A stretch of DNA of 64,000 nt from Sepioteuthis lessoniana (lineage: Eukaryota; Mollusca; Cephalopoda; Myopsida; Loliginidae). Shown here in pieces: positions 44,741 to 56,317 of this stretch. Under the pieces are notes generated by a model, which ran no database searches, was not told the DNA's origin, and was given only the letters and a program-made list of their open reading frames with translations. Position numbers and translations under genes: made by a program. Every line of letters begins with the position of its first letter. Within the stretch, counting starts at the first letter, position 1. Location: NCBI GenBank assembly GCA_963585895.1, contig OY757947.1:35406883-35470882 (forward strand), read 5' to 3'.

Positions 44741-46983
44741 AGGAATACAAGATTTTTCAAATTTGTGTCTACCATCTGATTAGTTTTCGATGGTGGTTTT
44801 CAAGTTCATTTCTTTCAGGAGCTTAAGAATAAGAGGTAAATTGTAGGGTTTTTAAGAGTTGTTTTGTAAATATTTATAATCATTGAATATTTTATATTTT
44901 ATCCGATAATTTGCAGATTTGATCTTCAATTAGTTTTGTTAGTTACTTGGGTTATCGGAATATTTTCTTAATATTATATATGAGAGCAGGTAGGTTTATG
45001 TAGATGTGTGAATATGTGTAGTGTGTATGGGTGTTTGTATCTATTGGGTGTATACGTATATATATATACATATTGCTTTTTGCATAGGGAAAAGAAGTAA
45101 TACAGTTTTTTCGGATTCAGTCTTTCAACTGAAAAATAGTTTTAAATCTTTGAAAAACTGATATTCATCGATCAGCGTATCGAGTGTCATTGATTTGTTC
45201 AACTGTAAATTGTGAGAGTGATTTTGTTATTGCTGTTTTCTTTTACTTTTATTGTATATTTTTATGCATGGGGAGAGTAAAAAGGAAAAAAAAGAGAAGG
45301 GGAAATTGGGGAAAATTTTTCAGTTGCTGTCGTATTTTGATTACTTTTTTTTAGTAGGAAAAACGCTGAAATTGTATAAAGGATTTTCTTCTTTTTAGCC
45401 AATGGAAAAAGAAATACAGAATTTTTCGAATTTTGTCTTTCAATTAAACAGTTTTCACCTCTTTTAAGAAATAATATTTCTTGATCAGTGTTTCGAGCGT
45501 CAATGATTTGTTTTACTGAAAACCGTTAAAGTGAATTTCTTAGGGTTTTTATTTTCATTTTTTACTTTTTATTTTTTTTGCGTTCATGATGGGTATAAGA
45601 TGAAAAAAAAAGAGGAAAAGAAAAAAAAATCCAATAGCTGTGGTAATTAAACCCCTCCACATATGATCAGGCATGAAAAACGTCCCTACTATTAAAAGAC
45701 AAAAAAAGTACCTTTAATGTTCAAAGAATGTTTAAACAACTATTTTTATAACATAAAACAAATGAGGGAAAGGTAAAACAAAGTAGCAATGTTCAAGAAT
45801 TTAGTTATGTATATGTGTGTGTGGGTGGGTGTGAATCATACGAACACGTTAGGAGAATGGTAATCAGTGTTGTTCGAAATATCTACGTGTACTTGTTTTT
45901 GACGTCTAGACAGACGGTTTAAAAGTGAACAAATCCTACTTGAATAAAAGTGTACGTGTATGTATGTTGTTCGAAATATCTACGTGTACTTGTGTTTGAC
46001 GTCTAGACAGACGGTTTAAAAGTGAACAAGTCCTACTTGAATAAAAGTGTATGTGTATGTATGTTGTTCGAAATATCTACGTGTACTTGTGTTTGACGTC
46101 TAGACAGACGGTTTATAAGTGAACAAGTCCTACTTGCATAAAAGTGTATGTAACTAGTCTCTATTGTCATTTGCTCCGTCATCCAGTCTCTACGAATCCA
46201 CAATACACTGTCCCTCAGAGGAAACTTTTTTTTTTAATTCAGAGGGATATAACTTGGATATTTTTCTTTAGGTCTGATCATTAACATCAACAAATGTGAG
46301 AGGAACTTTTCGATTCAGTTAAGTTTAAAACGCCCCAAATATAAAATAAATAACTACTCTTAAAGAAAAACATTCAAACTTTTAAAAAATTAGTTTTATT
46401 AACGACTTTGAAATTGTTGTAAAACTCAAATTAATTACGTTCGTATATTGGTTGCTTTCTTGGGTTTTGTTTTTATTTTAAGGATAGGCTTTTATTTTTT
46501 AAAATTTATTTTAGATAAAGAATTATCCGTGGATTAGTCAACACGATAACTGAGGAACCTTAGATGGAGAATAGCAACCATTAGAAAAATCAAGACTTCT
46601 ATGACAAAAAAAAGGGGGGAGTGATTTTTATATTATGCTATTCCCTATGTAAGTTCTTTATATTCCGATTTTACCACAAATCATAAATTCGATGAATAAT
46701 TCTGGACTTTTTTAGAAGATAATTTAATAGTATGAACACCACAGAATAATGTGCATTCGACGTAAATCAAAAATGACAAATGACGGTAAATTACGCTTTG
46801 TGGTGATAAAGTTTAACTGAAATATTACTATCATAATGTCGATGTTTAGAGCTTGTCTTTACAAACTGTACTCTTCATGAAAATTTTACCTGCAATTTTG
46901 ACAAAATTCATTACGAATAATCCTGTTAATCAGGAGAAGTGTTGTTTTATCCAGGGTGATTTTTCATGAGCGCTGTCAAAATT
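44741..46983. other. 3' flank of minus-strand module, gene-free
   Basis: 45700-45830 resembles 5560-5690; 46200-46600 resembles 8950-9450; 46800-47033 resembles 59650-59840. A 97-bp minisatellite lies at 45869-46159. Several AT-rich stretches at 45240-45640 show faint direct duplication (TTTTTCGAATT/TTTTTCGGATT contexts). No gene. Confidence 0.65.
45869..46159. repeat. 97-bp tandem repeat, 3 copies
   Basis: GTTGTTCGAAATATCTACGT begins copies at 45869, 45966 and 46063; the spacing is exactly 97 bp and copies differ by only a few bases. Each contains GACGTCTAGACAGACGG. Confidence 0.95.
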
Positions 46984-47033
46984 GACGTACATGAAAATGG
47001 AGAGCAAAAAGCTTCAAGGGAATATGGCATTTC

Positions 47034-47723
47034 TCATATATGTGTTTTCATATGCCTGTTCAAATTTGATTTTCGGGAAAAGGAAGAGTTACATATATCA
47101 CAGGAATATGGCCTCTCTCCTCTGTGTGTTCGACTATGATCATCCAAATGTGATTTTTGGGAAAAGGAAGAACCACATATGTCACAGGAATATGGCCTCT
47201 CTCCTGTGTGTGTTCGACTATGATCATCCAAATGTGATTTTTGGGAAAAGGAAGAACCACATATGTCACAGGAGTATGGTCTCTTACCTGTGTGAGTTCG
47301 ACTATGCCTATGCAAGCTTGATTTATGGGAAAAGGAAGAATCACATATGTCACAGGAAAATGGCCTCTCTCCAGTGTGAGTTAGCCTATGCTCATCCAAG
47401 ATTGATTTTCGGGAAAAGGAAGATTCACAAATTTCACATGAATATGGCCTCTCTCCAGTGTGTGTTCTTATATGCCTTACTAAATCTGATTGTAGTGCAA
47501 AGGATGAGTGACAAATTTCACAAAGATATCGTTTCTCTCCTCTGTGTCTTTGCATATTCACTTGAACTCCCGAATTCGTTGAAAAGCTAGAGCCGCTCAT
47601 TTCACAAGTATATGACTTCTCGTCAGAATGTGTTTGTATATGCACTTCGAACTCAGATTTAGTGGAAAATGATGAGCCGCATATTTTGCAAGAGAATGGC
47701 TTTTCTTTGATGCGTGTTTGCAT
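47034..47723 (-). CDS. C2H2 zinc-finger protein, 8 units (terminal exon)
   Basis: Encodes 229 residues from an ATG at 47721-47723, preceded by in-frame stops. Eight 28-residue units are read, seven with all four ligands. Unit 2 reads CEMSGSS...VNMQRH and has lost the second Cys and first His. Units 6 and 7 are identical in protein (SQKSHLDDH). Linkers are TGERP or TGKRP in place of TGEKP. The minus-strand sequence upstream holds TTGTTTTATCGATTGCAG with acceptor AG at 47934-47935, homologous to the other copies. This is the most intact member of the five-copy family, because the N-terminal units broken at 21.5, 55.4 and 61.2 kb are open here. The expected role is nuclear DNA binding; no effector domain was seen. 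It is tail-to-tail with the 41.2 kb array. Confidence 0.88.
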   Translation of the reverse strand: MQTRIKEKPFSCKICGSSFSTKSEFEVHIQTHSDEKSYTCEMSGSSFSTNSGVQVNMQRHRGEKRYLCEICHSSFALQSDLVRHIRTHTGERPYSCEICESSFSRKSILDEHRLTHTGERPFSCDICDSSFSHKSSLHRHSRTHTGKRPYSCDICGSSFSQKSHLDDHSRTHTGERPYSCDICGSSFSQKSHLDDHSRTHRGERPYSCDICNSSFSRKSNLNRHMKTHI

Positions 47724-48741
47724 GTTTTATTAAAAGAATAATTTCTCTCCAGTTTTTATCTGCATATACGCCATACCTTACATGAAAAAGCAAAATACAG
47801 AAGACTATTTCCTTTAAAAGAATACAATTTGTGTCCTGTAGATATTCTTTTAATTTGTTTCCAATGGGATTTCTTTGAAAATACTGGTAACCAAGAAAAT
47901 ACTGCATGGAAGAAATCCTTCGGGCAAAAAAATCTGCAATCGATAAAACAAGAAAAAACTATCAATTTAGAGAAGGAAGAGTTATAAAGAAATGTAGTTT
48001 ATAGAAAGTCATATATTTCAAAAGGAAACTGTTAATAAAGTTTTGAAAAATACTTAATCGTTTAGTTTTGTGCAATATATTTGCATTTAAATGGTTTCTA
48101 TAATTCAAAATAGAAATGGAAACTACATTACATTTAAGTATGTATGTAGCGTATTACTAAAGAAAGAAAAGAAAGAAGAATCTGATATTCAGCCTCTCCT
48201 TTTCCTTCTCTTCATAGACCACAATAATATACATATGATCAGAAAAATCTGATTTTAAATATTGGCAAGTAAAACCAGTATTATTTCTTTTTAATCGACG
48301 AATATATGAAATAAGCTTTTTGTGATGGAAAGACACAAGACGACATTTAATGTCATTTAGTCAATTTAAAGTGACATGGGTTAAAGACAGTAAGAAACAA
48401 GTTTGATAATCTAGGATAATCTTATCCTTCAGTCCCATTAAGTCAGTAATGAAATGAAAAGCTCATTTCGACAATGATCTTTAATTTCTTTGTTTTTCAC
48501 ATTCTCAAATTAAACATTTTAATCCTCAGTAGAGACATGAATGATCGTATAGGAAAATGCAAATATGATAAATTCTTTCCTCAACTCACCCAACAGAAAT
48601 GTTTGAGACATTATTTAGTGGAAATATTTTTAATAAACAACTCCATTTAATGAAATATGAAGTTTTTGTTTTACTTGTTTTTATGTTTAGTTTCTTTTTT
48701 ACATTGTTGAATTTAACTTCACAACTTTTCAAATGAGGGAT
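47724..48741 (-). other. intron-like 5' flank of 47 kb array
   Basis: 47934-48190 is the inverted counterpart of 20960-21222 and 54900-55154. 48480-48740 parallels 62100-62530 in the same orientation. No gene. Confidence 0.7.
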
Positions 48742-49070
48742 GGGAACAAGTGCCCTTGGTAGAGTAGCAAACGGGCTGGACTGTGACATCGTTCAAACTC
48801 CAATCTCTCAGATATGAGTTAAACACGATTATGATTGTCCTTTCCCGGGTGGGAAACTGCGATGGAAATGGGAACAAGTGCCCTTGGTATAGAGGCTAAT
48901 GTGACATCGTTCAAACTCCAATCGTGTTATCGCATTCAATTTTGAATGAATGCAATTGGGAAAGTTTTGAATCTCCTCCTACCCCTCTCAGAGATGATTT
49001 AAACACGATTATTATCGTCCTTCCATAGAAATTCTTTTAGTATTTAATAAACCATGATTGTTGTTGTACT
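48742..49070 (+). repeat. tRNA-derived SINE, partial tandem
   Basis: Two heads are readable: TGCCCTTGGTAGAGTAGC with B box GTTCAAACTCC (48750-48805) and TGCCCTTGGTATAGAGGC with GTTCAAACTCC (48874-48925). The second continues into a body (CTCCTCCTACCCCTCTCAGA) ending near 49065 in TTTAATAAA. A related truncated head is at 62537-62590, at the equivalent place in the duplicate segment, so the SINE predates that duplication. Confidence 0.8.
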
Positions 49071-50240
49071 ATTAAAAATAGGAAAAAAATCATTGAGAAA
49101 TATCACGATAACTTTTGAGTGGTAAACCGAGACGGATAGAAACCCCACCCCCTTTAACTCTCATGGAAGTTTGCAGTTGGTCATTAAAAAATCCCCCGCT
49201 TCTCGTGGACGTTTGCAGTTGTCAGTTCTTTGCAGTTAGTCATTCAAAGAAATCTCGCACACTATCAAACAAGATGTCTTCCGAAAAATACCAATAAGGA
49301 ATATCACAATCTGTTATCTGTTGGAAATTGGGGACGGATAGAAAAACATGCTCCCCGTCTTTCTCACAAATGTTTCCGGTGGTCAGTTCTTTTCAGTTCG
49401 TTAAGCATTCAAAAAAATCTCGTACACTATCGATGAAGATATTTTCAGGGTTAGCGAGGTCAGAAAATGCTAGTTGGAGAATTTATAGATACTTCCCATG
49501 TACTTTTCGTTTGTTTGGAAGACGAATATCGATATTTACTTACGCAGTTCTTATTTCACGAAAAAAGCAGTTTATTGCAAAAAATCTTCGCATGGGGAGG
49601 GTACGTAATTGTAAAAGTGTTAAATGACAGAACTGCATTTTTTGTGGGTGTAAGAGAATATTTTGTGTTGGATAATGTGGATGACAGAAAAAAATCCCCC
49701 CAACGTTTTTTTCTCTAGTACAATACGTAATTTTAAACTGCATAAAAAATGAAGAAAATCATTGACACAAACTCTTATCACGATGGTTGAATGTAAGTAT
49801 AACATATGTATGTAATTCTTAGGTAAACAAAAATAAAATGAAAGGAAAGAATCGGATGTCCAAATAGCTAAGTAAGAGTACATTTAATTTTGTTTCGGAC
49901 GATAAAGTGGTTAATTAAAATTGTTTATTTGTTGTTTTCATAGTTGATAAATATAAACAACGGATATACAATAGAAATATTGCCAAAAAAAAAAAAAAAG
50001 AAAAAAACAAACAAACAATTGAAATGAATAATGATTACACAGAGAATTGGTTATAATCCATATTTAACATTATACATTATTAGATAGTTGAGAAAATGTA
50101 CTTACAAGTGAATTGAAGATCAATAAAGAATCGGATGTCCAAATAGCCGTCAAGCTGCTTTAGCAAATGAAGCCAGCAGTATTGTTTTCGTATTTATTGG
50201 ATTCTTGGTAAAAAATATTATAATAAAAATCATTAAAATT
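49071..50240 (-). other. inverted copy of module outer flank
   Basis: Inverted relative to 15600-16260 and 36590-37060; parallel to 62580-63700. Frames such as 49328-49627 are products of this non-coding repeat and are mirrored by broken frames in the other copies. No gene is called. Confidence 0.65.
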
Positions 50241-51893
50241 AAGAAGTGACACAGTTTTCATGTCTGCACGTTTTTCTCTAACCGCAAATGTTTCTCATAG
50301 GACTCTAGATTTATTTCTATTTTTTTCTTTGTTTCGAAGTGGGTGTTGACGAAATTTTCATAATTGTCATTCGGTGTATGTGTTTCTGTTTTCTCCTGTA
50401 GTGCATCGATTTTGCCTTTTAATGCTATCACATAGTTATTTCTAATATCCATAATATCAATAAGGGTCCAGTCATAGTGTATGGTGGTTGTTATTCGGAG
50501 GGCTTTCTTTCGTAGACTCAATAGTATTTTTGTTGTGACAATTCGGTGATCGGAGGACACACCCTCGAATTAGGAGCAAGCCTAGCAATTCACTGCGCTA
50601 TTTTTCCATTTCTTGTCTATAAAGACGTAGTCTATCTGTGCATAATTAGTGTTCGCGTATGTTAGGGTCAATAATTTTCCCTCCTTTTTTTGAAAATATG
50701 TATTGTGGCATGTTAATCGATTTTCTATGGTGAAATCTGTTAGACGTTGTCCATTTCTGTTGGACGAGTTGTGTAAGCTGTATTTGTGGTTTCCGTTTTC
50801 CATATTTAGGGATTCATGTCTCCACCAATGACAAGAACGTTGTTTTTCTTGGATACTACGCACAAGAGAGGACAGCTCATCGTTGAAGGTGATGATTTCA
50901 GTTTCTTCACTAACATTGGTAGGGTTTTAGCAGGAGATGATTATTGTATTGAGGCTGCCATTAAAAGTAGCTACCATTATCCTTGGGTGTATTTTCTCTA
51001 TGCTATTTAGAGATTTTAGGGCTCGTGGTCCTATAAGCATACCTACTCCTCCTATCGTTATATTGACAGAGTTTTTCCATGCTGATGCAGTGGCTAGCGT
51101 CCATCCATTGCCGGTATCGTGATATTTAATGCCCTCGCTATGTATCTGTGTTCTTGAATGCATATTATGTCTATGTTATGATCTATGGCAGATGAAGTAA
51201 GCTCCGGTAGTTGTCCTATTCTATTTAAGGTTTTAACGTTAAATGTTGCTATTTGTATTGTGTGTTTGCATTTAAGCAATTTTTATTGTTTGAGCTCTGT
51301 AGCCGATTTTTCAAACACTGAGGCCAGGACCCCAACCTCAGCTAGATGCGCCTCTTTTTTACCCGCGCGAAATGCAATGCGGTTTGGACATGTGGTTTGA
51401 GTGTGGGTCATGGTTTTCTTTCAATAGCTGTTTTTATTCTCATCTACAGAAGCCACTCTTATAGATAAGCAGCAGTAGTTCCCCGATAGAACTAATCGAT
51501 CCTGTTCGATGAACCTCCCAGGACCATGTTAGGCATTGTGTTGAGCCGTCAGATGTTTCATCCTCGTGCCTTTACGTCCACCACGCTGCTTCCAATGGAT
51601 TCCGTGAAATTTCTTTTTGGGTCGGGGAGGAGGAAGTAAGAAGCGTTTAAAGGGGGTCTGATTATAATTATTAAGTCTTAAATTAGTTAAAGTCAACGTC
51701 TATTTTTTTTTTTTATTCATTAAAGCATTTTTTTAAAATTTATGTTTCTTAGCATCCTTATATGCATTCTATTTAACGTTTGCTTAGGTTCTTGGGTTCT
51801 AATAAAGTTAGTTTCTTTGACCAGGTTAAATATTAATTTGGATTTACGGTAAAATTGCCTTTACATTTAAGACACAGATATTGTTCAGTCTAT
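50241..51893 (-). mobile_element. RTE-type LINE, 5' half (endonuclease)
   Basis: Minus-strand endonuclease motifs in order: IATFNVKTLNR (about 51250), IDIICIQEH (about 51170), GGVGMLIGPR, a broken G-D-x-N region near 50820 (HWWRHESLN where a GGDMN-type motif is expected), and MSSDHRIVTTKILLSL (50515-50560). It is colinear with 38850-40265 but includes about 250 bp (51510-51765) missing from that copy. RT is absent, and the 3' side is replaced by flank at 50240. Confidence 0.87.
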
Positions 51894-53140
51894 GAAAGAT
51901 ACCAACCAAGTAAAAGAGACATCCAAAACTTCATAAGAAGGGCTACTTAAGATCGATCGCTGTCCCCTGCAAGGGAAATATAAAGTATGGTGCCTTCAGC
52001 ATGTATTGATCCAAATGCTATTATGGCCCCCTCCTTGTATATAAAATTTCTACGAGTGCAATTGAGAAGATGGAGGCAATGATAAATAAATATACCTGAA
52101 AATGGTTGGGGTTACTTCCAGGTTTGTCTAATGATGCAATGTACAGTGCAGACAAGCAAAACTGAAATTGCCACTGAAATCGATTATGGAGGAATTCAAA
52201 TCCGGTAAAGTCAGACTTCAGATGATGCCAGATGACTCCAAGGATAAAGTGATAAAATCCTTAAACCCTACCTTAAAAACAGGAAGAAAGTGGAAAGTCA
52301 AAGACACTATAAGTGCTTAGGAAAATCTAGCTTCCAAGGATGTAATTGGTCTCACTCAAACAGGGAGACAAGGTTTAGGAGTGAATGAAAAGAAATGGTG
52401 GTCACAAGCTTATGGTAAAGATCGCCGCGACATGGTCATTCAGGAAGTAAGAAACGAAGAGGATAACAAAAGATTCATAAAAAGAGTACAACAGTCCCAA
52501 CACGGTCAATGGACAAGCTGGGAGGAGGCACTGCAAAGGTCTATTACTTGGAACAACAATTGGCAAATGGCTCCACTCAAGTTGAGTTTTTTAATACGTT
52601 CTACATATGACCAGCTTCCGTCAAAGAGCAACCTTGTCAAATGGAAGAAAGAAAGCGATCCAACCTGTCCCCTGTGTAATGAGAAACCTCAAACATTGGA
52701 ACACGTCCTCAGTTCCTATAAGACAGCTCTTGCTAACGGAAGATACACTTGGAGACACAACAGTGTATTCGACGAGCTGGTCAGAATTATACGGAGCTTG
52801 ATGAAGCCTGAATCAAATAAGTCAACCCAGAAATTTGTTACTGAGGGGGGCAAAATATATGTCGGTTCAAAGAAATCGATTTACCATCGAACTATACCCG
52901 GTCAAAATCTTCATGGATTAGATGAAAATTGGAAGTTATCTTCAGACCTCCCTGGCTGGTGTAATGATTACCCGAAAATAATATCTAATAAGGGTCAGCG
53001 ACCAGACATTGTTCTATTTTCGAAGAAGAACTCAAAGGTCATCCTGGTAGAATTAACAATACTATTTGAGAGCCGACTAGAACAAAGCCACGTTTACAAA
53101 ACAAGCAAATATGAAAATCTCAAAAAAAGAACTAGAAAAG
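51894..53140 (+). pseudogene. R2-like LINE C-terminus with restriction-like endonuclease
   Basis: An open stretch of 256 codons (52381-53151) follows a stop-broken upstream part beginning near 51960 (LKLPLKSIMEEFKSGKVRL at about 52162). Motifs: CPLCNEKPQTLEHVLSSY, a C-x2-C-x8-H-x4-C knuckle whose last Cys is Tyr, and then RPDIVLFSKKNSKVILVEL, matching the K/R-P-D-x(12-14)-D/E active site of R2/NeSL-type LINEs (here 14 residues). In active relatives this domain cleaves the target for reverse transcription. The missing Cys, upstream stops and a frameshift near 53140 show it is inactive. Family assignment rests on these two motifs and their order; the RT itself is not readable. Confidence 0.78.
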
Positions 53141-53339
53141 GAAGAGTATAGTGTTACCGTTAAAGCTATGGGAATTAGCAAGAGGCTTCGTTGCCGGCAC
53201 TCTGTACCAATTTTGGGGACAAGTTGGAATAAATCGGCGCAATAGAAGCAAAAGTATGAAACGCCTTACGGAAATAACTGAAAACCGTTCAATGTGGACA
53301 TGGAATAAAAGAAATGTCCCGTGGAACATTTCAAAATAA
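53141..53339 (+). pseudogene. frameshifted C-terminal tail of the same LINE
   Basis: In the next frame the protein continues as LARGFVAGTLYQFWGQVGIN and ends WNKRNVPWNISK before a stop at about 53339. It has no methionine-led identity of its own; it is the tail of the preceding ORF. Confidence 0.7.
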
Positions 53340-53621
53340 ACACGTCATAACATCACCTGCTCGCGAATGCGCAACAATCTTCTAACTGAAATAACTGAAA
53401 ACCGTTTAATGTGGACATGGAATAAAAGAAATGTCCCGGGGAACATTTCAAAATAAACACGTCATAACATCACCTGCTCGCGAATGCGCAACAACCTTCT
53501 AACTGAAATAACTGAAAACCATTCAATGTGGACATGGAATAAAAGAAATGTCCCGGGGAACATTTCAAAATAAACACGTCATAACACCACCTGCTCGCGA
53601 ATGCGCAACAACCTTCTAATT
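53271..53621 (+). repeat. 117-bp tandem repeat, 3 copies
   Basis: GAAATAACTGAAAACC starts units at 53271, 53388 and 53505. Each unit carries the last 20-odd codons of the LINE ORF (MWTWNKRNV), its stop and the following CACCTGCTCGCGAATGCGCA. The three copies differ by only a few substitutions. Confidence 0.95.
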
Positions 53622-55154
53622 TCTAAACTTTTTGGTGAATTTCTGATACTTGGTAAGTAACTTCCTTCGTCTAATTAGGCGAGCAAATTTGAAAATTTTT
53701 ATATTTCGCCTTAAGACGTTGATTTGACAGGATGCTTTAATGGGGCCTCATGTAAGTGATGGGCGTGGGGGCGATGTGCAAATACAACCGTCGAGAGGAA
53801 GGCCCTGAAATGGTGCACATTCTCTCCTGATGACCCCAAAACAAGCATGGAGTTCAAACTGCTCGGTCGAAATAAGAATGGCTAGAGGAGCGTTTTATAT
53901 CCGCTCACATTTTGGTCAGTTTCTGTTACTTGCTAAGTAACTTCCTTCTTCAACAGTGATTTTACAACAAAAATACAATTTTTAAATAAAATCATTCATG
54001 CATGATAATATAGTAGACGACAATATGATTTTACTGACCAGTTTTTGACTCTTGTCTTTGGGTGGAACATGAGCCTTCTTTCCTAGCTTGGTTTATCATA
54101 TTATGTCTCATGTCATCTTATGGACTTAAATAGAAGTTGGTAGGGCTACTGCTTTGAAGGGAGAGGGGAGGAGGATCCGCATTTAGGTATTCGTTTCTAC
54201 CCTATTTTTGGTGGCGGGGGGCTTTCTTTCTTTACTTTGGCTGAATATTCTACACTAGTATAAGGATCTGTAAATAATTCTACTCAAGCTTTTTTAAAAA
54301 TTTTATTTAAAAATTGTATTTCAGTTGGAAATTAACTGTATATAAACAAAATGGTCAAACTGAATTGCAGATTTTCATCGGAGCACCGTCCATAGATATA
54401 ATTCCCCACTTCAATTAGTTGATTGCAGTAATCACAAAATCTAATAGGCATAAATTTTATTAATATCATTTTAGATTTAATTCCAGATTAAGTTACGCTT
54501 AGTAAATATCAATATGTGACTATTACAGTCAGATTCTATTTTTTTTAGAGTGTTTCGATCTATCTATCTATCTATCTATCTATCTTAATCTGTTCGCATC
54601 TATCCACCAATCCTTTGAATGTTTAGCATTGAAAACGTTTTTTTTTTCCTTTTTATGAGATGACCATCTTGAAAAATAGCAGTCATTTTTTTTTACGTGA
54701 GTAACGAGAATTTGTGAGAGAATGGGTCCCGGAGCACATGTATGGCAAATTTAAAGGTTGTAACATTAAGTGAAAGATTCTCGTGGGATATTGACTTAAT
54801 CTGCTCCCCTAGGAGCTGGTTTATTGCGTTGACGTCAAAGGTTGATTTAAAATCCATTTGTTATGAGCATGTGTATCTTATAGGGGTTTATGTTCAGAAG
54901 AAAGAAAGACTCTATATCAGATTTCTCTTTTTTTTTTAAACGCTACATGCAAACGTAAAGGTAAGGTAGTTTCCTTTTTTAATTTTGAGTAATAGAACCC
55001 ATTTCAATTCAAATTTAATACACAAAAAAACGATAAAGCATTTTTCAAAAATTTGCTAAATATTTTTTGAAATATATGACTTTCTATAAACTGTATTTCC
55101 TTAGTACTTTTCCATCTCTTAATTGATAGTTTTCTCTTGTTTTATCGATTACAG
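53622..55154 (+). other. LINE 3' region, then intron-like 5' flank
   Basis: 53630-53670 and 53920-53955 repeat TTACTTGGTAAGTAACTTCC with minor changes, bracketing about 290 bp. 53955-54355 equals the block at 40275-40690. 54350-54610 equals 16540-16815, including an ATCT run. 54630-55154 equals 20700-21222. It ends at acceptor AG 55153-55154 after CTTGTTTTATCGATTACAG. No gene. Confidence 0.72.
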
Positions 55155-55411
55155 ATTTTTAAACTGGAGAAGTTCTTCACTTTTGATACAGTATTTTCTT
55201 GATGATCAGGATTTTAAAAGAGATCCTCTTTCAAACGAATATTTGAATATCTACAGGGATAAATTATATTCTATTGAAGGAAGGATTGGTTTTTTTTTCA
55301 TAGTTTGGTGGCGTCTTTGCTGATAAACACTGGTGAGAAATATTTTGTAAAACCGCTTGGTCTTCTTGTCCGGATGAGAAATTCTAATGAAATATGTAAA
55401 CACAAAGAAAG

Positions 55412-55999
55412 GAAAAGCCATTTTCTTGAAAAATATGCAGCTCATCGTTTTCAAATATGGTGGAATCTAAAGTGCATATACAAACACATTTTGGAGAGAA
55501 ATCAAATACTTGTGAAATGAGTGTCTCAAGCTTTTCAACCAATTCGGGAGCTTAAGTGGATATGGAAAGACACAAAAAAGAGAAGCAACATATTTGTGAA
55601 ATGTGTTCCTCTTCCTTTGCACGACAAGAACATTTAGAGACGCATGTAAGAACACACACTGGAGAGAGGCCATATTCCTGATACATATGTGACTCTTCCT
55701 TTTCCCAAAAATCAACTTTGGATAATCATAGGTTAACACACACTGGAGAGAGGCCATATTCCTGTGATATATGTGACTCTTCCTTTTCCCGAAAATCAAT
55801 CTTGGATGGTCATAGGCGAATACACACTGGAGAGAGGCCATATTCTTGTAAAATATGTGACTTGTCCTTTTCAGAAAAATCAACTTTGAATATGCATAAG
55901 CAGACACATACGGGAGAGAAGCCATATTCCTGTGAAATATGTGACTCTTCCTTTTTAAAAAAATTTAATTTGAACAGGCATATGAAAACGCACAGATGA
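55412..55999 (+). pseudogene. C2H2 zinc-finger array with three in-frame stops
   Basis: Homologous throughout to the 47 kb array. One continuous frame reads degenerate N-terminal fingers, one canonical finger (HICEMCSSSFARQEHLETH), then four more units ending HMKTHR and a stop at 55997. Three internal stops break it: TGA 55427-55429 and TGA 55679-55681 (both replacing the first Cys codon of a finger) and TAA 55553-55555. The longest open piece downstream has about three and a half fingers and no ATG at its start. It is called a pseudogene; translation of the last part from an internal ATG cannot be excluded. Confidence 0.85.
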
Positions 56000-56239
56000 G
56001 AGAAACCCTATTCTTGTGAATTTGTAAATCTCTATTTTCAAGTTAATCACGTTTACTAATGTACTCGAAAAATCAAACTGGACAAAACAAAACTTCTTCT
56101 GTTGAACATGATTCTTCTTTTTTGATCTTGTCTGATTTCCTTGTACCCTGTATAGAAAATACAGATTGCATGTATATGAGTGTATATATGTATATATTTA
56201 TATCTTCGGGTGTACATATGTATATGTGCGTGTATATAT

Positions 56240-56317
<78 letters not shown>

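Noticed and set aside
46982-47590. 202-residue plus-strand ORF
   Set aside because: Antisense shadow of the 47 kb zinc-finger gene.
49328-49627. 99-residue ORF in the 49 kb flank
   Set aside because: The homologous positions at 15.9, 36.8 and 62.9 kb are frame-broken, so the frame is not conserved.
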